From contig CALFZE010000047.1 in NCBI GenBank assembly GCA_937952285.1, positions 1 to 50,351 on the forward strand: DNA of 50,351 nt, written 5' to 3'. The stretch is from UBA2428 sp002343545. Its GTDB lineage: Bacteria; Bdellovibrionota; UBA2428. The position numbers and the translations under genes are program-made. Below are positions 40,241-48,547 of the stretch, piece after piece (position 1 is the first letter of the stretch; every line of letters begins with the position of its first letter). The notes beneath the pieces are model-generated. The model worked only from the letters and a program-made list of their open reading frames with translations, ran no database searches and was not told the origin of the DNA.

Positions 40241-42718
40241 CTAGGGGCGACGACCGCCGCCGCGGCCCGGACGATTCGGCTCGGAAGCGTCGCCCGATCC
40301 GGACTCGCCGCCCGGAGCCTGGGGCGGGTTCCCCGGACGGCCCGCGCGCTCGCGCTCACGACGTTCATTCTCGGCGCGTTCGCGGCCTTCGCGTTCGCGA
40401 CGCTCGTTCTCCGCCCGTTCGCGACCTTCGCGCTCGCGACGCTCGTTCTCCGCCCGTTCGCGACCTTCGCGTTCGCGACGTTCATTCTCGGCGCGTTCAC
40501 GTCCTTCACGTTCGCGACGCTCAGCCTCCGCACGCTCACGCGCAACGCGCTCGGCTTCCGCGCGTTCACGGGCGGCACGTTCGGCCGTCTCTCTCGCACG
40601 ACGTTCATTCTCGGCGCGCTCACGAGCCGCACGTTCGTTTTCTGCGCGTTCACGGGCCGCTCTTTCGGCTTCCGCGCGCTCGCGGGCGGCACGTTCGGCC
40701 GTCTCTCTCGCACGACGCTCGTTCTCGCTACGTTCGCGGGCCACCCGTTCGGCTTCCGCGCGTTCGCGAGCGACACGTTCAGCTTCCGCGCGTTCGCGGG
40801 CGGAGCGTTCGTTTTCGGCACGCTGACGGCCTTCGCGCTCGCGGCGTTCGTTCTCGGCACGTTCGCGGCCTTCGCGCTCCCGGCGCTCGTTCTCGCCACG
40901 TTCGCGGGCCATCCGTTCGGCTTCCGCGCGTTCGCGGGCCGCGCGCTCGGCGGCCTCTCTCGCACGGCGTTCATTTTCGCCGCGCTCACGACCTTCGCGT
41001 TCGCGGCGCTCGTTCTCGGCACGCTCACGACCTTCGCGCTCACGACGCTCGTTCTCCGCACGTTCGCGGCCTTCGCGCTCACGACGTTCGTTCTCGGCGC
41101 GCTCGCGGGCCGCACGGTCACGGGCAACGCGTTCGGCTTCCGCACGCTCGCGAGCCATACGCTCGGTTTCCGCGCGCTCACGTTCTTCCCGTTCGCGACG
41201 CTCGCGCTCCTCGGCGGCGCGGTCCGGAACCGGCTCGTAAACCGGCGGTTCATACGTCGGCGGCTCGTACACGGGAGGTTCGTAGGTCGGGGGTTCGTAG
41301 GTGGGGGGCTCGTAGGTCGGCGGTTGGTAAACCGGCGCCGCCTTGACCTCGAAGAACACCTGCTTCGACAACTTCGTGCCGTCGAGTTTCTCGAGGGTCA
41401 GCGCCGCGTAGCTCGTACCGACCGCCTGCGTTTGACCCGAGATCTCGATGGAATCGCGCCAGACATCCAACTTGATTCCCGCCGGAACGGCGCCCGTCAG
41501 TTTCGCGTCACGGAAAGCCGTCGCGCCTTCGAGCGAGATGAGATGACTGAAGTCTTCACCGGCACGAGGCGACAGCTGCAGAACCGCCTCGTCCTCGTAG
41601 AAGGGCGCCGGCAGACCGGGGTGCTTGGCCTTGGCCACGCTCGACTGCAGAAGGTAGTTTTGCGCGACCGTCCGACCGTCCGCGAGCTTCGCGCGCACTT
41701 GGAAAGCCCAGATCCCCGAAACGTTGAGTTTGCCTTCGAGCCGCGCCGTCGCGCCGTTGGCCTTCAGCTGAAGCCCTTCGGGCAGCGGGCTCGCGGGGTT
41801 GATGGACCACTCCGTCACGGCCGACTTCGTTCCCACGACCTCGAAGGCGTTCCCGAGGCTCTGTCCCGCCGTGAAGCGGGGGAAGTAACGGAAAGAAGCT
41901 CCGGCCATCTCGACGCCGTCCGAGAAAATTCTCGGGCTCGCCTCGTCCACCAGCTCCCATTGGCTTTGGGTGTCGGGACTCATCAGGCGGTAGGCGGGCG
42001 CCCACCCCATCGAACTCACCTTCACCAAGAAAGACTCCTGCACGATCCGGTCGTCTTCGAGCACGATCGTGAACGTGAAGGCCCCGACGCTCGCTTCGGT
42101 CGGCGTTCCCGAGATCGCGTAGACGCCGTCGACGGTCGAGAAAGCGAGTCCCTTCGGCAGGGTGCCGTCCGTGAGGCCGACCCACTTGGCCTTCGGCGTC
42201 TTGTCCACCGTGATCACGCCCCGGAAGGGGCGACCGGCCACGGCGTCAAAGCCGCCCGGCGTGCGGAAGGCCGGAATCTTGGCCGCGGGTTGCGCGAGCG
42301 GCGTCGAGAAGAAGACTTGGTGCCGAACGTAGGTTCCGTCGCTCAGCAGAGCGCAGATGTTCACGGGCCAGTTTTCGACGAAGCGGATGCGACCGTCCAA
42401 ACGAATCCGCTTCGGGCCGACGCGCACGAGACGCAGACCCGCGGGAGCCGGGATCAGAGCGCAGTTCGAAAGGCTCGCCTGCACGATGTCCGACGCGGCG
42501 TTGGACAACTCCAAGTCGATCGCGACTTTCGTGCCGTAGCCGACGCCTTCGATCTTCGTGAAGAGAACATCGTCCAACAAGCGCGACGAACGACCGACCG
42601 CGACCAACTGCGCCCGATCGTTCTCGGGGTAGTAGGTTTGGGCGAACGCGGCGGGGATCGGGGCGAGCCCTCCCCAGCCAAGGGCGAGCGTAAGGAAGCC
42701 ACTTAAGCGAAAAGACAT
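40241..42718 (-). CDS. Secreted Ig-like protein with ~295-residue Arg/Glu repeat helix
   Basis: 825 residues. Signal peptide ends at AAFAQ. Residues ~150-455 contain three or so Ig/cadherin-like modules (LPKGLAFSTVDGVYAISGTP is typical of putative Ig repeats). Residues ~460-498 are PPTYEPP repeats. Residues ~500-796 are almost only R, E, A, N, G and M in units such as RERAENERREREG (13 residues) and ARERAEAERV (10), predicting a very long single alpha helix. The tail is Gly/Pro-rich. Tandem repeats at DNA level cover 40330-41215. Probably a rigid extracellular or periplasmic rod. A hairpin covers its ribosome site. Confidence 0.85.
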   Translation of the reverse strand: MSFRLSGFLTLALGWGGLAPIPAAFAQTYYPENDRAQLVAVGRSSRLLDDVLFTKIEGVGYGTKVAIDLELSNAASDIVQASLSNCALIPAPAGLRLVRVGPKRIRLDGRIRFVENWPVNICALLSDGTYVRHQVFFSTPLAQPAAKIPAFRTPGGFDAVAGRPFRGVITVDKTPKAKWVGLTDGTLPKGLAFSTVDGVYAISGTPTEASVGAFTFTIVLEDDRIVQESFLVKVSSMGWAPAYRLMSPDTQSQWELVDEASPRIFSDGVEMAGASFRYFPRFTAGQSLGNAFEVVGTKSAVTEWSINPASPLPEGLQLKANGATARLEGKLNVSGIWAFQVRAKLADGRTVAQNYLLQSSVAKAKHPGLPAPFYEDEAVLQLSPRAGEDFSHLISLEGATAFRDAKLTGAVPAGIKLDVWRDSIEISGQTQAVGTSYAALTLEKLDGTKLSKQVFFEVKAAPVYQPPTYEPPTYEPPTYEPPVYEPPTYEPPVYEPVPDRAAEERERREREERERAETERMARERAEAERVARDRAARERAENERREREGRERAENERREREGRERAENERREREGRERGENERRAREAAERAARERAEAERMARERGENERREREGRERAENERREREGRQRAENERSARERAEAERVARERAEAERVARERSENERRARETAERAARERAEAERAARERAENERAARERAENERRARETAERAARERAEAERVARERAEAERREREGRERAENERREREGRERAENERREREGRERAENERREREGRERAENERRERERAGRPGNPPQAPGGESGSGDASEPNRPGRGGGRRP
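40330..41215 (-). repeat. Tandem coding repeats (39-bp and related units)
   Basis: Near-identical 39-bp units encoding RERAENERREREG, mixed with 30-bp units encoding ARERAEAERV-type sequence, fill this part of the 825-residue gene. Such tracts readily expand or shrink by slippage or recombination. No spacer pattern of a CRISPR is present. Confidence 0.85.
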
Positions 42719-42724
42719 TCTGAA

Positions 42725-42741
42725 CCTCCGGTTAACGGAGG
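42725..42741 (-). promoter_or_regulatory. Hairpin that can hide the ribosome site of the 825-residue protein
   Basis: On the minus strand CCTCCG, loop TTAAC, CGGAGG is followed by TTCAGA and ATG. The right arm is the Shine-Dalgarno itself, so folding would block translation. Purely structural inference. Confidence 0.5.
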
Positions 42742-42875
42742 GCTACAAAGGCGGTGCCGAGCAGGAAAGGCCTTTCGCGACGCCCCGCTCGGGGACGCGC
42801 GATTTATGCGCCTCTCGCATTCGAAGTCCGTCCGTCGTCGCCGAAGGAAGTCGCTTCGCCTTCGGAGCGACGTTT

Positions 42876-43424
42876 TTAGAAGGAAAGCGACGTCGTGAGC
42901 GCGACGGCGGACTCGAGAAAGCGAACGTCGAAGCGGCGCGCGTACAGGAATCCGACCCGCGCCTGGCCGGCCGGGGAATCCTGCAGACGGTAGTCCACGG
43001 AGACTCCCATCCCGGCGACGCCGAGCTGGATGCGCGGCCGAATCTCGACGAACTCGGCGTCGAAAAAGGCTTCGAGCCCGAAGACCGGCGCGGCGAACTC
43101 GAAGTTCCAACCCCCGTACGGCGCGAAAGCGAGGTTCCGCAGGAGGGAAAGCCGCACGCCCCCCAAGGCCTCCAAAGAAGTCGCGTCGCCCCGCCACGGC
43201 GACAGACGCGCTTCCGTCCAGGCCCAAGGGCCCCAGTGAAAGCGTCCTTCGAAGCCCAGGCGCGCTTCGTCGATCCGAAGGAGCAAACGCGCCATGACTC
43301 GCCGCTCCCATTCTTTCCCGCCCAAGGGCCCTTCCGCCACGGGAAACCCAGGACTTCCGTGACTTAGCGAGAGGGGAGCGAGCGCGAGCCCCAGCCCGAG
43401 CGTTCTCGTCTTAAAGCGGCTCAA
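42876..43424 (-). CDS. Small outer-membrane-barrel-like protein
   Basis: 182 residues from a TTG at 43424 with GGGGAG 4-5 bp upstream; chosen because it begins a signal peptide (LSRFKTRTLGLGLALAPLSL). The frame extends further but those codons look non-coding. Alternating beta pattern with many aromatics (WGPWAWTEARLSPWRG, YGGWNFEFAAPVFG) and a final Phe (TTSLSF) suggest an 8-strand barrel. No specific family recognised. Upstream of the Ig/repeat protein on the same strand, 157 bp apart. Confidence 0.65.
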   Translation of the reverse strand: MSRFKTRTLGLGLALAPLSLSHGSPGFPVAEGPLGGKEWERRVMARLLLRIDEARLGFEGRFHWGPWAWTEARLSPWRGDATSLEALGGVRLSLLRNLAFAPYGGWNFEFAAPVFGLEAFFDAEFVEIRPRIQLGVAGMGVSVDYRLQDSPAGQARVGFLYARRFDVRFLESAVALTTSLSF

Positions 43425-43499
43425 TTGACTCCCCCCACGGGCTGCATCATACCAAAACTCGTTCAAAAAACGGTTCGGCTATGAAAGTGAGGTTGATAC

Positions 43500-43964
43500 A
43501 TGGCTGGGGTTAACAAAGTTATTCTCGTGGGCAATCTGGGTCGCGATCCGGAGCTCCGTCACACGCCGCAAGGCCAAGCCGTCGCGAATTTCACGATGGC
43601 GACGAGCGAAAACTGGATGGGCCGCGACGGCCAAAAGCAAGAACGCACCGAATGGCACCGCGTCGTCGTGTGGGGCAAGCTCGCCGAACTCTGCGGCAAG
43701 TACCTCGCGAAGGGACGCAAGGCGTACATCGAAGGCAAGCTTCAGACGCGTTCGTGGGATAACAAAGAAGGACAGAAACAGTACACGACGGAAATCGTCG
43801 CGAACGTCGTTCAGTTCCTCGATAGCGCCGGAGCCGGCGCGGGCGCCTCGCGCTCGAACGATGGCTTCGGAGCTCCGAGCCACGGCGGCGGCGGCGACGA
43901 TCCCTTCGGCGCCCCCCCGGATTTCGGCGGCGGCAACGAAGCGTCCGACGACATTCCGTTCTAG
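43500..43964 (+). CDS. ssb: Single-stranded DNA-binding protein
   Basis: 154 residues. Coats single-stranded DNA in replication and repair. OB-fold residues 1-108 include NKVILVGNLGRDPELRHTPQ, the NWM aromatic, EWHRVVVWGKLAE and EGKLQTRSW; a Gly-rich linker leads to the acidic tip DDIPF that recruits partner enzymes. A GAGG lies 7-8 bp before ATG 43500. Followed by a probable terminator. Confidence 0.96.
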   Translation: MAGVNKVILVGNLGRDPELRHTPQGQAVANFTMATSENWMGRDGQKQERTEWHRVVVWGKLAELCGKYLAKGRKAYIEGKLQTRSWDNKEGQKQYTTEIVANVVQFLDSAGAGAGASRSNDGFGAPSHGGGGDDPFGAPPDFGGGNEASDDIPF

Positions 43965-43987
43965 TTCGCGAGTCCGCGACACGCGAA

Positions 43988-44018
43988 GCCGCGGGGGACC
44001 CTTCCCTCGCGGCCCTTT
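43988..44018 (+). terminator. Probable terminator after ssb
   Basis: GCCGCGGGGG (43988-43997) pairs with CCCTCGCGGC (44004-44013), 10 bp with one G-T wobble, loop ACCCTT. Only TTT follows, so efficiency is uncertain. Confidence 0.5.
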
Positions 44019-44619
44019 ACACCGCCTTCTTGGCTTCGATGAAAGATTCCGGAAGGTAGGGTTTCCACGGCTCGGGGATCGCGAGCTTTCCGTTCGTGAT
44101 GCGCTCGAGCGCCTGTCCCCCCAAATCGTAGAGCAAGAGATCCGGCAAAAAGCCGGGCTTGGGTTCCGCGGGGATCTTCGCCAAAACGAGTCCCGCCTCT
44201 TGCGGCGTCTTGGCTCCCTTCCTCTGATTACAAGGCACGCAGCAACTCACGATGTTCGACCAGGTCGTCAGCCCTCCGCGCACGACCGGCACGATATGAT
44301 CGAGGGTCAGTTCCTTGGCCGGCAGACGGATCCGGCAGTACTGACAGCAGTGGTCGTCGCGCAGGAACACGTGGAGACGGGAAAAGCGGGGGCCCCGGCG
44401 ATGACGCCGCGTCGGCGCGTAGCGCCGCATCCGAATCACGGAAGGAAGCGGAAAACTCCGCGACACGCTCCGCACCATGGCGGACGAGTAGAAGTCCAAG
44501 ACTTCCGTCTTCTCCGTGAGGAACAAAATCATGGCCCGCTTCCACGAAACGATTCTCAGAGGCTCATAGGTCGAGGACAGCACCAACGTTCGCAGGCCGT
44601 CGAGGGCGCTTGCGTCCAT
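44017..44619 (-). CDS. HNH endonuclease domain protein
   Basis: 200 residues. N-terminal ~75 residues (LVLSSTYEPLRIVSWKRAM) precede an HNH nuclease core at ~90-140: CQYC, LTLDHIVPVVRGG, TWSNIVSCCVPCN with two CxxC zinc knuckles and the DH-N-N catalytic set. This architecture is the common bacterial stand-alone HNH protein of unknown target. Divergent from rpoH with 44 bp between starts, so the two promoters must overlap. Confidence 0.9.
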   Translation of the reverse strand: MDASALDGLRTLVLSSTYEPLRIVSWKRAMILFLTEKTEVLDFYSSAMVRSVSRSFPLPSVIRMRRYAPTRRHRRGPRFSRLHVFLRDDHCCQYCRIRLPAKELTLDHIVPVVRGGLTTWSNIVSCCVPCNQRKGAKTPQEAGLVLAKIPAEPKPGFLPDLLLYDLGGQALERITNGKLAIPEPWKPYLPESFIEAKKAV

Positions 44620-44663
44620 GCCTTCATTGTAGCAAAACCGATCGAAGAGATGGAAGGAGCGTT

Positions 44664-45641
44664 ATGGCACGGCCCCCCTCGGGAAAAATGACGCCCTCCC
44701 GGAAAAAAGCGCCAAAGGACGTGGAGACCGACGACGGGATGGACGCGCTCCCTCCTTCGACGGAGCTTGCCCCCGTTCCTTACTCCGCGCCGGCCGAGCG
44801 CGACTTACTGACCCTTTACATGAAGGAAGTCGGCAAGGCGCCGCTGCTGAGCCCGGAAGAAGAGAAGGCCCTCGCGCTGCGCGTCCACGAGCACCAAGAC
44901 CCCGAAGCGGCCAAGCTCCTGGCGGCCTCGAACCTGCGCTTCGTCGTGAAGATCGCCTTCGAGTACGCGCGCTACGGCGCCAAGGTCCTCGACCTCGTGC
45001 AGGAAGGCAACGTCGGGCTGCTCCGCGCGATCCGCGATTTCGATCCCTACAAAGAAGTTCGGCTCACGACCTACGCCGTCTACTGGATCCGTAGCTACAT
45101 CCAAGACTACCTGCTGCGAAACTGGTCGCTCGTGCGGCTCGGCACGACGGCCGCGCAGAAAAAGCTCTTTTACCGGCTCAAGAAGGAGCAGGAGAAGTTC
45201 GAGCGCGAAGGCCTTCGCCCCGAACCCAAGCGCATCGCGCACGACCTCGACGTCGAGGAGTCCGACGTCAAGATCATGCAGGAGCGCCTCTCGGGCAAAG
45301 ACGTCTCGCTGAGCGCGCCGCGCGGCGACGACGAAAGCGGTCAAGCGTTCACGCTCGCGCAGAACATCGTCGACGCCGCCCCGCTCGCCTCGAGCGAGCT
45401 CGAGGCGGCCGAGCAGGCGGCGCTCTTCAAGAAGGCGCTCGGCGAGTTCCGCGCCACGCTGAACGAGCGCGACCAAGTCATCCTAAACGATCGCCTCCTG
45501 TCGGAGAATCCCCGCACGCTCATCGAGATCGGCGAGGAATACGGCGTCTCGAAGGAGCGCGCCCGCCAGCTCGAGGAGCGCATCAAGGAAAAGCTCAAAG
45601 AGTTCCTGTCGGCGAACTACCCCGACATCTCGGTGAATTGA
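44664..45641 (+). CDS. rpoH: Heat-shock-type sigma factor (RpoH/sigma-32 like)
   Basis: 325 residues from ATG 44664 (AAGGAG 5 bp upstream). Directs RNA polymerase to stress promoters. Region 1.2 LTLYMKEVGKAPLLS, region 2 NLRFVVKIAFEYARYGAKVLD with DLVQEGNVGLLRAIRDFDP and TYAVYWIRSYIQDYLLRNWS, the RpoH-box-like QKKLFYRLKKEQ, region 3 and region 4 helix-turn-helix (IEIGEEYGVSKERARQLEE) are all there. The first ~50 residues are a charged, disordered extension longer than in E. coli RpoH. No heat-labile leader structure is evident to me. Confidence 0.92.
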   Translation: MARPPSGKMTPSRKKAPKDVETDDGMDALPPSTELAPVPYSAPAERDLLTLYMKEVGKAPLLSPEEEKALALRVHEHQDPEAAKLLAASNLRFVVKIAFEYARYGAKVLDLVQEGNVGLLRAIRDFDPYKEVRLTTYAVYWIRSYIQDYLLRNWSLVRLGTTAAQKKLFYRLKKEQEKFEREGLRPEPKRIAHDLDVEESDVKIMQERLSGKDVSLSAPRGDDESGQAFTLAQNIVDAAPLASSELEAAEQAALFKKALGEFRATLNERDQVILNDRLLSENPRTLIEIGEEYGVSKERARQLEERIKEKLKEFLSANYPDISVN

Positions 45642-45754
45642 TCGCATCACTCGGTCCACGGAACGGGCGCGGGGCGCTCCGCTGGCGTCATCGGGGACTT
45701 CGGCCTAGAAACGCCTTTGTCGGCGCCATTTCGGTCGCCCGGAAGGAGTCTCGC

Positions 45755-46096
45755 ATGTCGTTGCCCAAGCTCGCTTTTCTGGCCTTCGTGGTCGCGCCCG
45801 TCGCGACCCCCGCGTTCGCCCTGCCCGACACGGGCTGGGTTCCGCTCAATCCCGTTCAGACGACCCTCGTGCCGCGCCTCCTCGGTCGCGGCGGCGACAA
45901 CGTGCGCATCGCGAACGACGAGCACGGGGCCCTGGCCGAAGCCACGAACGAGTGCGACTTCGCCATGCAGATGTACCAACGGCAAGCCCCGCACGCCCGG
46001 ATCCTCGAGTACCGGGCCTACGTCACGGAAGCCACGGACGGGGGCAGCGGCCGCTACTACTACAAACGCAACTGCGATATCCGCGTCGCGCGCTAA
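45755..46096 (+). CDS. Small secreted hypothetical protein
   Basis: 113 residues from ATG 45755, which has AAGGAG about 6 bp upstream. Signal peptide MSLPKLAFLAFVVAPVATPA. Mature part has two Cys (TNECDFAMQ, KRNCDIRV) that could form a disulphide, and a short Tyr-rich segment. No family recognised. Followed by a strong terminator, so it forms its own unit. Confidence 0.65.
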   Translation: MSLPKLAFLAFVVAPVATPAFALPDTGWVPLNPVQTTLVPRLLGRGGDNVRIANDEHGALAEATNECDFAMQMYQRQAPHARILEYRAYVTEATDGGSGRYYYKRNCDIRVAR

Positions 46097-46105
46097 CGCG
46101 CGACC

Positions 46106-46140
46106 GAGGGTGTCGATTTTTTCGACACCCTCTTCGTTTC
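46106..46140 (+). terminator. Rho-independent terminator
   Basis: GAGGGTGTCGA (46106-46116), loop TTTTT, TCGACACCCTC (46122-46132), then TTCGTTT. An 11-bp perfect stem 10 bp after the stop of the small secreted protein. Confidence 0.85.
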
Positions 46141-46225
46141 CCGTCAGCTTTCGCCGAAGGCCCCGGCTAAGCCGCCGAATCCGCTTTGGCCCTCGCCTTG
46201 CTCCCTTTTCGGCAGGGGGAAGTCG

Positions 46226-46720
46226 ATGATGCCAGGAGCAGCCGTGAGAGATCCCGTCGCCAGCTACCGCCGTTGGGCCCGCTTCATCGTGGGCGCCGCG
46301 ATCGCCAACCTCGCGCTCTGCGTGGGCGTCGCGGGCATCCGCTCGGCGGAGCCCGAGCGCTTCGGCTACGTCGTGCCGCGCGCGGAGGGCCTTTGGATCA
46401 TCGGCGCGAACCGCTTCGGGCTCCACGCCGTCAAGCGCTTCGACAAACTCGAGGACTGCGAGCGCTTCTTGGCCGAGCGCGGGCTCGAGCTCGACGCGAT
46501 CGAGTACGTGCGTCCGGCGCAGAGCGAGCGGGTCGAGTGGAAGGCCGTCGAGACGAACGGGCGCGCGCACTACAAAGTCGTCTGGCAGGGCGCCAAAGGC
46601 CCCGGCGTCCTGCACACGCCCGACGCCGCGAGCGCCAAGCGGGTGGCCGAGTACCTTCGTTACCAAGAGCTCCGGCCGGGCGAGTACGGCTACGGCCTAC
46701 CCCTGCGCAAGCTCTATTGA
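46226..46720 (+). CDS. Inner-membrane-anchored hypothetical protein
   Basis: 164 residues from ATG 46226 (AGGGGGA upstream; the second ATG at 46229 is equivalent). One N-terminal helix (FIVGAAIANLALCVGVAGI) anchors a ~120-residue soluble domain containing two similar segments, each an alpha-beta unit (LHAVKRFDKLEDCERFLAERG; then a second with TPDAASAKRVAEYLRYQE), perhaps a tandem SPOR-like fold. The stop codon lies inside the left arm of a long inverted repeat. Confidence 0.65.
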   Translation: MMPGAAVRDPVASYRRWARFIVGAAIANLALCVGVAGIRSAEPERFGYVVPRAEGLWIIGANRFGLHAVKRFDKLEDCERFLAERGLELDAIEYVRPAQSERVEWKAVETNGRAHYKVVWQGAKGPGVLHTPDAASAKRVAEYLRYQELRPGEYGYGLPLRKLY

Positions 46721-46878
46721 TCTCCGCACAAATAAAGACACCTCTCTGCTCGGTCTTTTCCCGTCGGCTCGGAAGGCTCCTCGGTCGCTTGCGCCCGGCA
46801 AACTCGGTCGTCGCCTTCCGAGCCGACGGAAAAATCCACTTCGCATCCAAATGTCTTTATTCGTGCGGAGATCAATAG
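46714..46878. repeat. 165-bp nested inverted repeat (MITE- or attenuator-like)
   Basis: Outer arms of 27 bp, 46714-46740 and 46852-46878, match with one mismatch (starting CTATTGATCTCCGCAC). Inner arms of 17 bp, CCGTCGGCTCGGAAGGC at 46761-46777 and its exact complement at 46813-46829, sit inside. The whole can fold into one long hairpin with a ~35-nt loop. It lies between convergent genes and touches the stop of the upstream one. The interior is less GC-rich than its surroundings. No target-site duplication is clear. Confidence 0.8.
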
Positions 46879-46881
46879 CGT

Positions 46882-48081
46882 CTAGATTCCCAAAAGTTTG
46901 CGCGCGACCGCGGCCTTGACGCGCGCGCCGGCGCCGACTTCCGGCGCGACGAGATAAGGAAACTCCTTCGCGAGTTCGCGACTCGGTTTGTCCACGCCGT
47001 CGCCCACGCGGGCGCCGTTGAGTCCGGCGACGTAAAGCGTGTACATCGTGTCCATGATGTCGTCCGTGGGGCGGCGACCGCCGCAACTCGTCGGCTTCAC
47101 GCCCTTCAAGAGGGAGCGTTCGATCTCGAGGAAAGAGTTCTCGTCGCAGGGCTTCGCCATGTCCACGACGAGAAAATCCTCGAGGAGCAGCGTCGTCAGC
47201 GACTCGATTCCCTTGGGCGACCATTCCGCCTTGCCGTCGAGTCCGTCGTAGAAGGCGACGTTGCGCGCGAGACGTTCGCGGTAAGTCGCCATTCGGGCCG
47301 CGGAGACCTCGAAGGTCCCTTCTCCGTTGTAGGCGTCCCGCAATTCCTCCGCGCCCTTGGGCGAGAAGAGGCTCACGTTCGTGATCTCCGGACGTCCGAG
47401 GCGATCGGTCCGTCGAATGGGCGCGGAAGGCTTATCTTGCGCGAAGGCTTCCGCCGCGAACGCGAGCAGCGAGTGACCGGGGAAAAGACGCGCGACGGGC
47501 AATTCCATCACGAGGCTCAGCACGTTCAGCGAATCCATCGTGTCGAGGCCCTTGGCCGGCAGGAGACGGCCCTTCGTCGCCGCGGCCGACCAGAGCGCGT
47601 CGAAGAAAAAGGGATCCGTGCGCATGCCCGCGAAGAGCGGAAAGTCACCGCCCGCCGACTTCGTCGAGTTGAAGGTCACCCGGCTCCGCATTCCCGTCGA
47701 AGTCTCGCAGGTCGCCACGTGTTTTTCGTGCGTGCGCGGAGTCACGAAGCTGCAACGAAGCGTAAGCTCGCCGTCGGCGCTCGTCTCGATGCGCGGAGCG
47801 CCGGCCTCGCCCGCGATCGCGGCCCGGCGCACGGAGATCTTGTAAGTCACTTTGTCGTCGAAGTGCCCGGGCGGCGGCACGACCGGGTACGCGTTGAGGA
47901 TGATCGTGACGAAACCCTCTTTGCCCGGCGTCGGGTAAACGTAGAGGTCGCTCAGATCGGCGACCCGATGCTTCGTCGTCACGGGGCCGTCGATGTGATC
48001 ACTCGCGAAGGCCGCCCCGGACGAGGCCAAGCACGAAGCGAGCAAAGCGCGCGAGACGATTCCCCATTTTTGTTTTTCCAT
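46882..48081 (-). CDS. Secreted DUF4331-like protein
   Basis: 399 residues, signal peptide 1-26 (LLASCLASSGAAFA). The mature start SDHIDGPVTTKHRVADLSDLYVYP followed by VTIILNAYPVVPP is the recognisable opening of DUF4331, an exported family of unknown function. Further on lie paired Cys segments (LRCSFV, VATCETS) and PTDDIMDTMYTLYVAG. Starts 7 bp after the DUF1801 gene and ends next to the nested inverted repeat. Last gene of the bactofilin unit. Confidence 0.8.
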   Translation of the reverse strand: MEKQKWGIVSRALLASCLASSGAAFASDHIDGPVTTKHRVADLSDLYVYPTPGKEGFVTIILNAYPVVPPPGHFDDKVTYKISVRRAAIAGEAGAPRIETSADGELTLRCSFVTPRTHEKHVATCETSTGMRSRVTFNSTKSAGGDFPLFAGMRTDPFFFDALWSAAATKGRLLPAKGLDTMDSLNVLSLVMELPVARLFPGHSLLAFAAEAFAQDKPSAPIRRTDRLGRPEITNVSLFSPKGAEELRDAYNGEGTFEVSAARMATYRERLARNVAFYDGLDGKAEWSPKGIESLTTLLLEDFLVVDMAKPCDENSFLEIERSLLKGVKPTSCGGRRPTDDIMDTMYTLYVAGLNGARVGDGVDKPSRELAKEFPYLVAPEVGAGARVKAAVARKLLGI

Positions 48082-48088
48082 CCCCGCA

Positions 48089-48547
48089 TTATGCCCCCGC
48101 CTTTCCCCGGCCGCGAGCCAAGCCCGCTAACTTTGGCGACGGGCGCGTCAGCGTGCTTTGGCGCGCGCGCGCGAGCGCCTGCTTCACGCAAAACTTCGTG
48201 ACGCGCGTGACGAGGGCGAGCGGCAAGGGCTCGTCGAAAGGAAAACGCACGGAGCCCTTCGCGCCCTCGAAAGCCGAGAATTCTTTTTTGAAGGCCACGA
48301 TGGCGTCGGGTCCCGGGTAAAAACCGATGTGAGCCTTGAACGCGGCGAAGTGCACGAGATTACCCTCGAACGTGAAGGTCGGAATGCCGTAGCCGATCTT
48401 TTCGCGGGCCTTCGGTGCCGCGCGGCGGATCGCCTGGCGCACCTGCTTCAGCAAGCGACGCACCTCGGGCGGAAACGCCGCGATGTAGGCCGCGACCGTC
48501 GCTTTCGGCGTCCTCGACGCTTTCGTCGGTCGAACGGCCCCCTTCAA
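48089..48547 (-). CDS. DUF1801 (YdhG-like) domain protein
   Basis: 152 residues from TTG 48547, which overlaps the bactofilin stop (TTGA); the longer open frame upstream is antisense-type noise within bactofilin. VAAYIAAFPPEVRRLL, the Gly-Tyr-Gly-Ile-Pro motif in KIGYGIPTFTFEG, and GFYPGPDAI are typical of DUF1801, small cytoplasmic proteins sometimes linked to iron or stress. The basic C-terminal 30 residues are an extension. Function unknown. Confidence 0.8.
   Translation of the reverse strand: MKGAVRPTKASRTPKATVAAYIAAFPPEVRRLLKQVRQAIRRAAPKAREKIGYGIPTFTFEGNLVHFAAFKAHIGFYPGPDAIVAFKKEFSAFEGAKGSVRFPFDEPLPLALVTRVTKFCVKQALARARQSTLTRPSPKLAGLARGRGKAGA

Noticed and set aside
40330..41215. CRISPR-like regular repeats
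   Set aside because: There are no unique spacers; units are contiguous, in frame, and encode a charged helix.
40210..41253. 347-codon minus-strand frame within the repeat tract
   Set aside because: Out-of-phase reading of the same 39-bp repeats; the 825-residue frame has the signal peptide, Ig modules and ribosome site.
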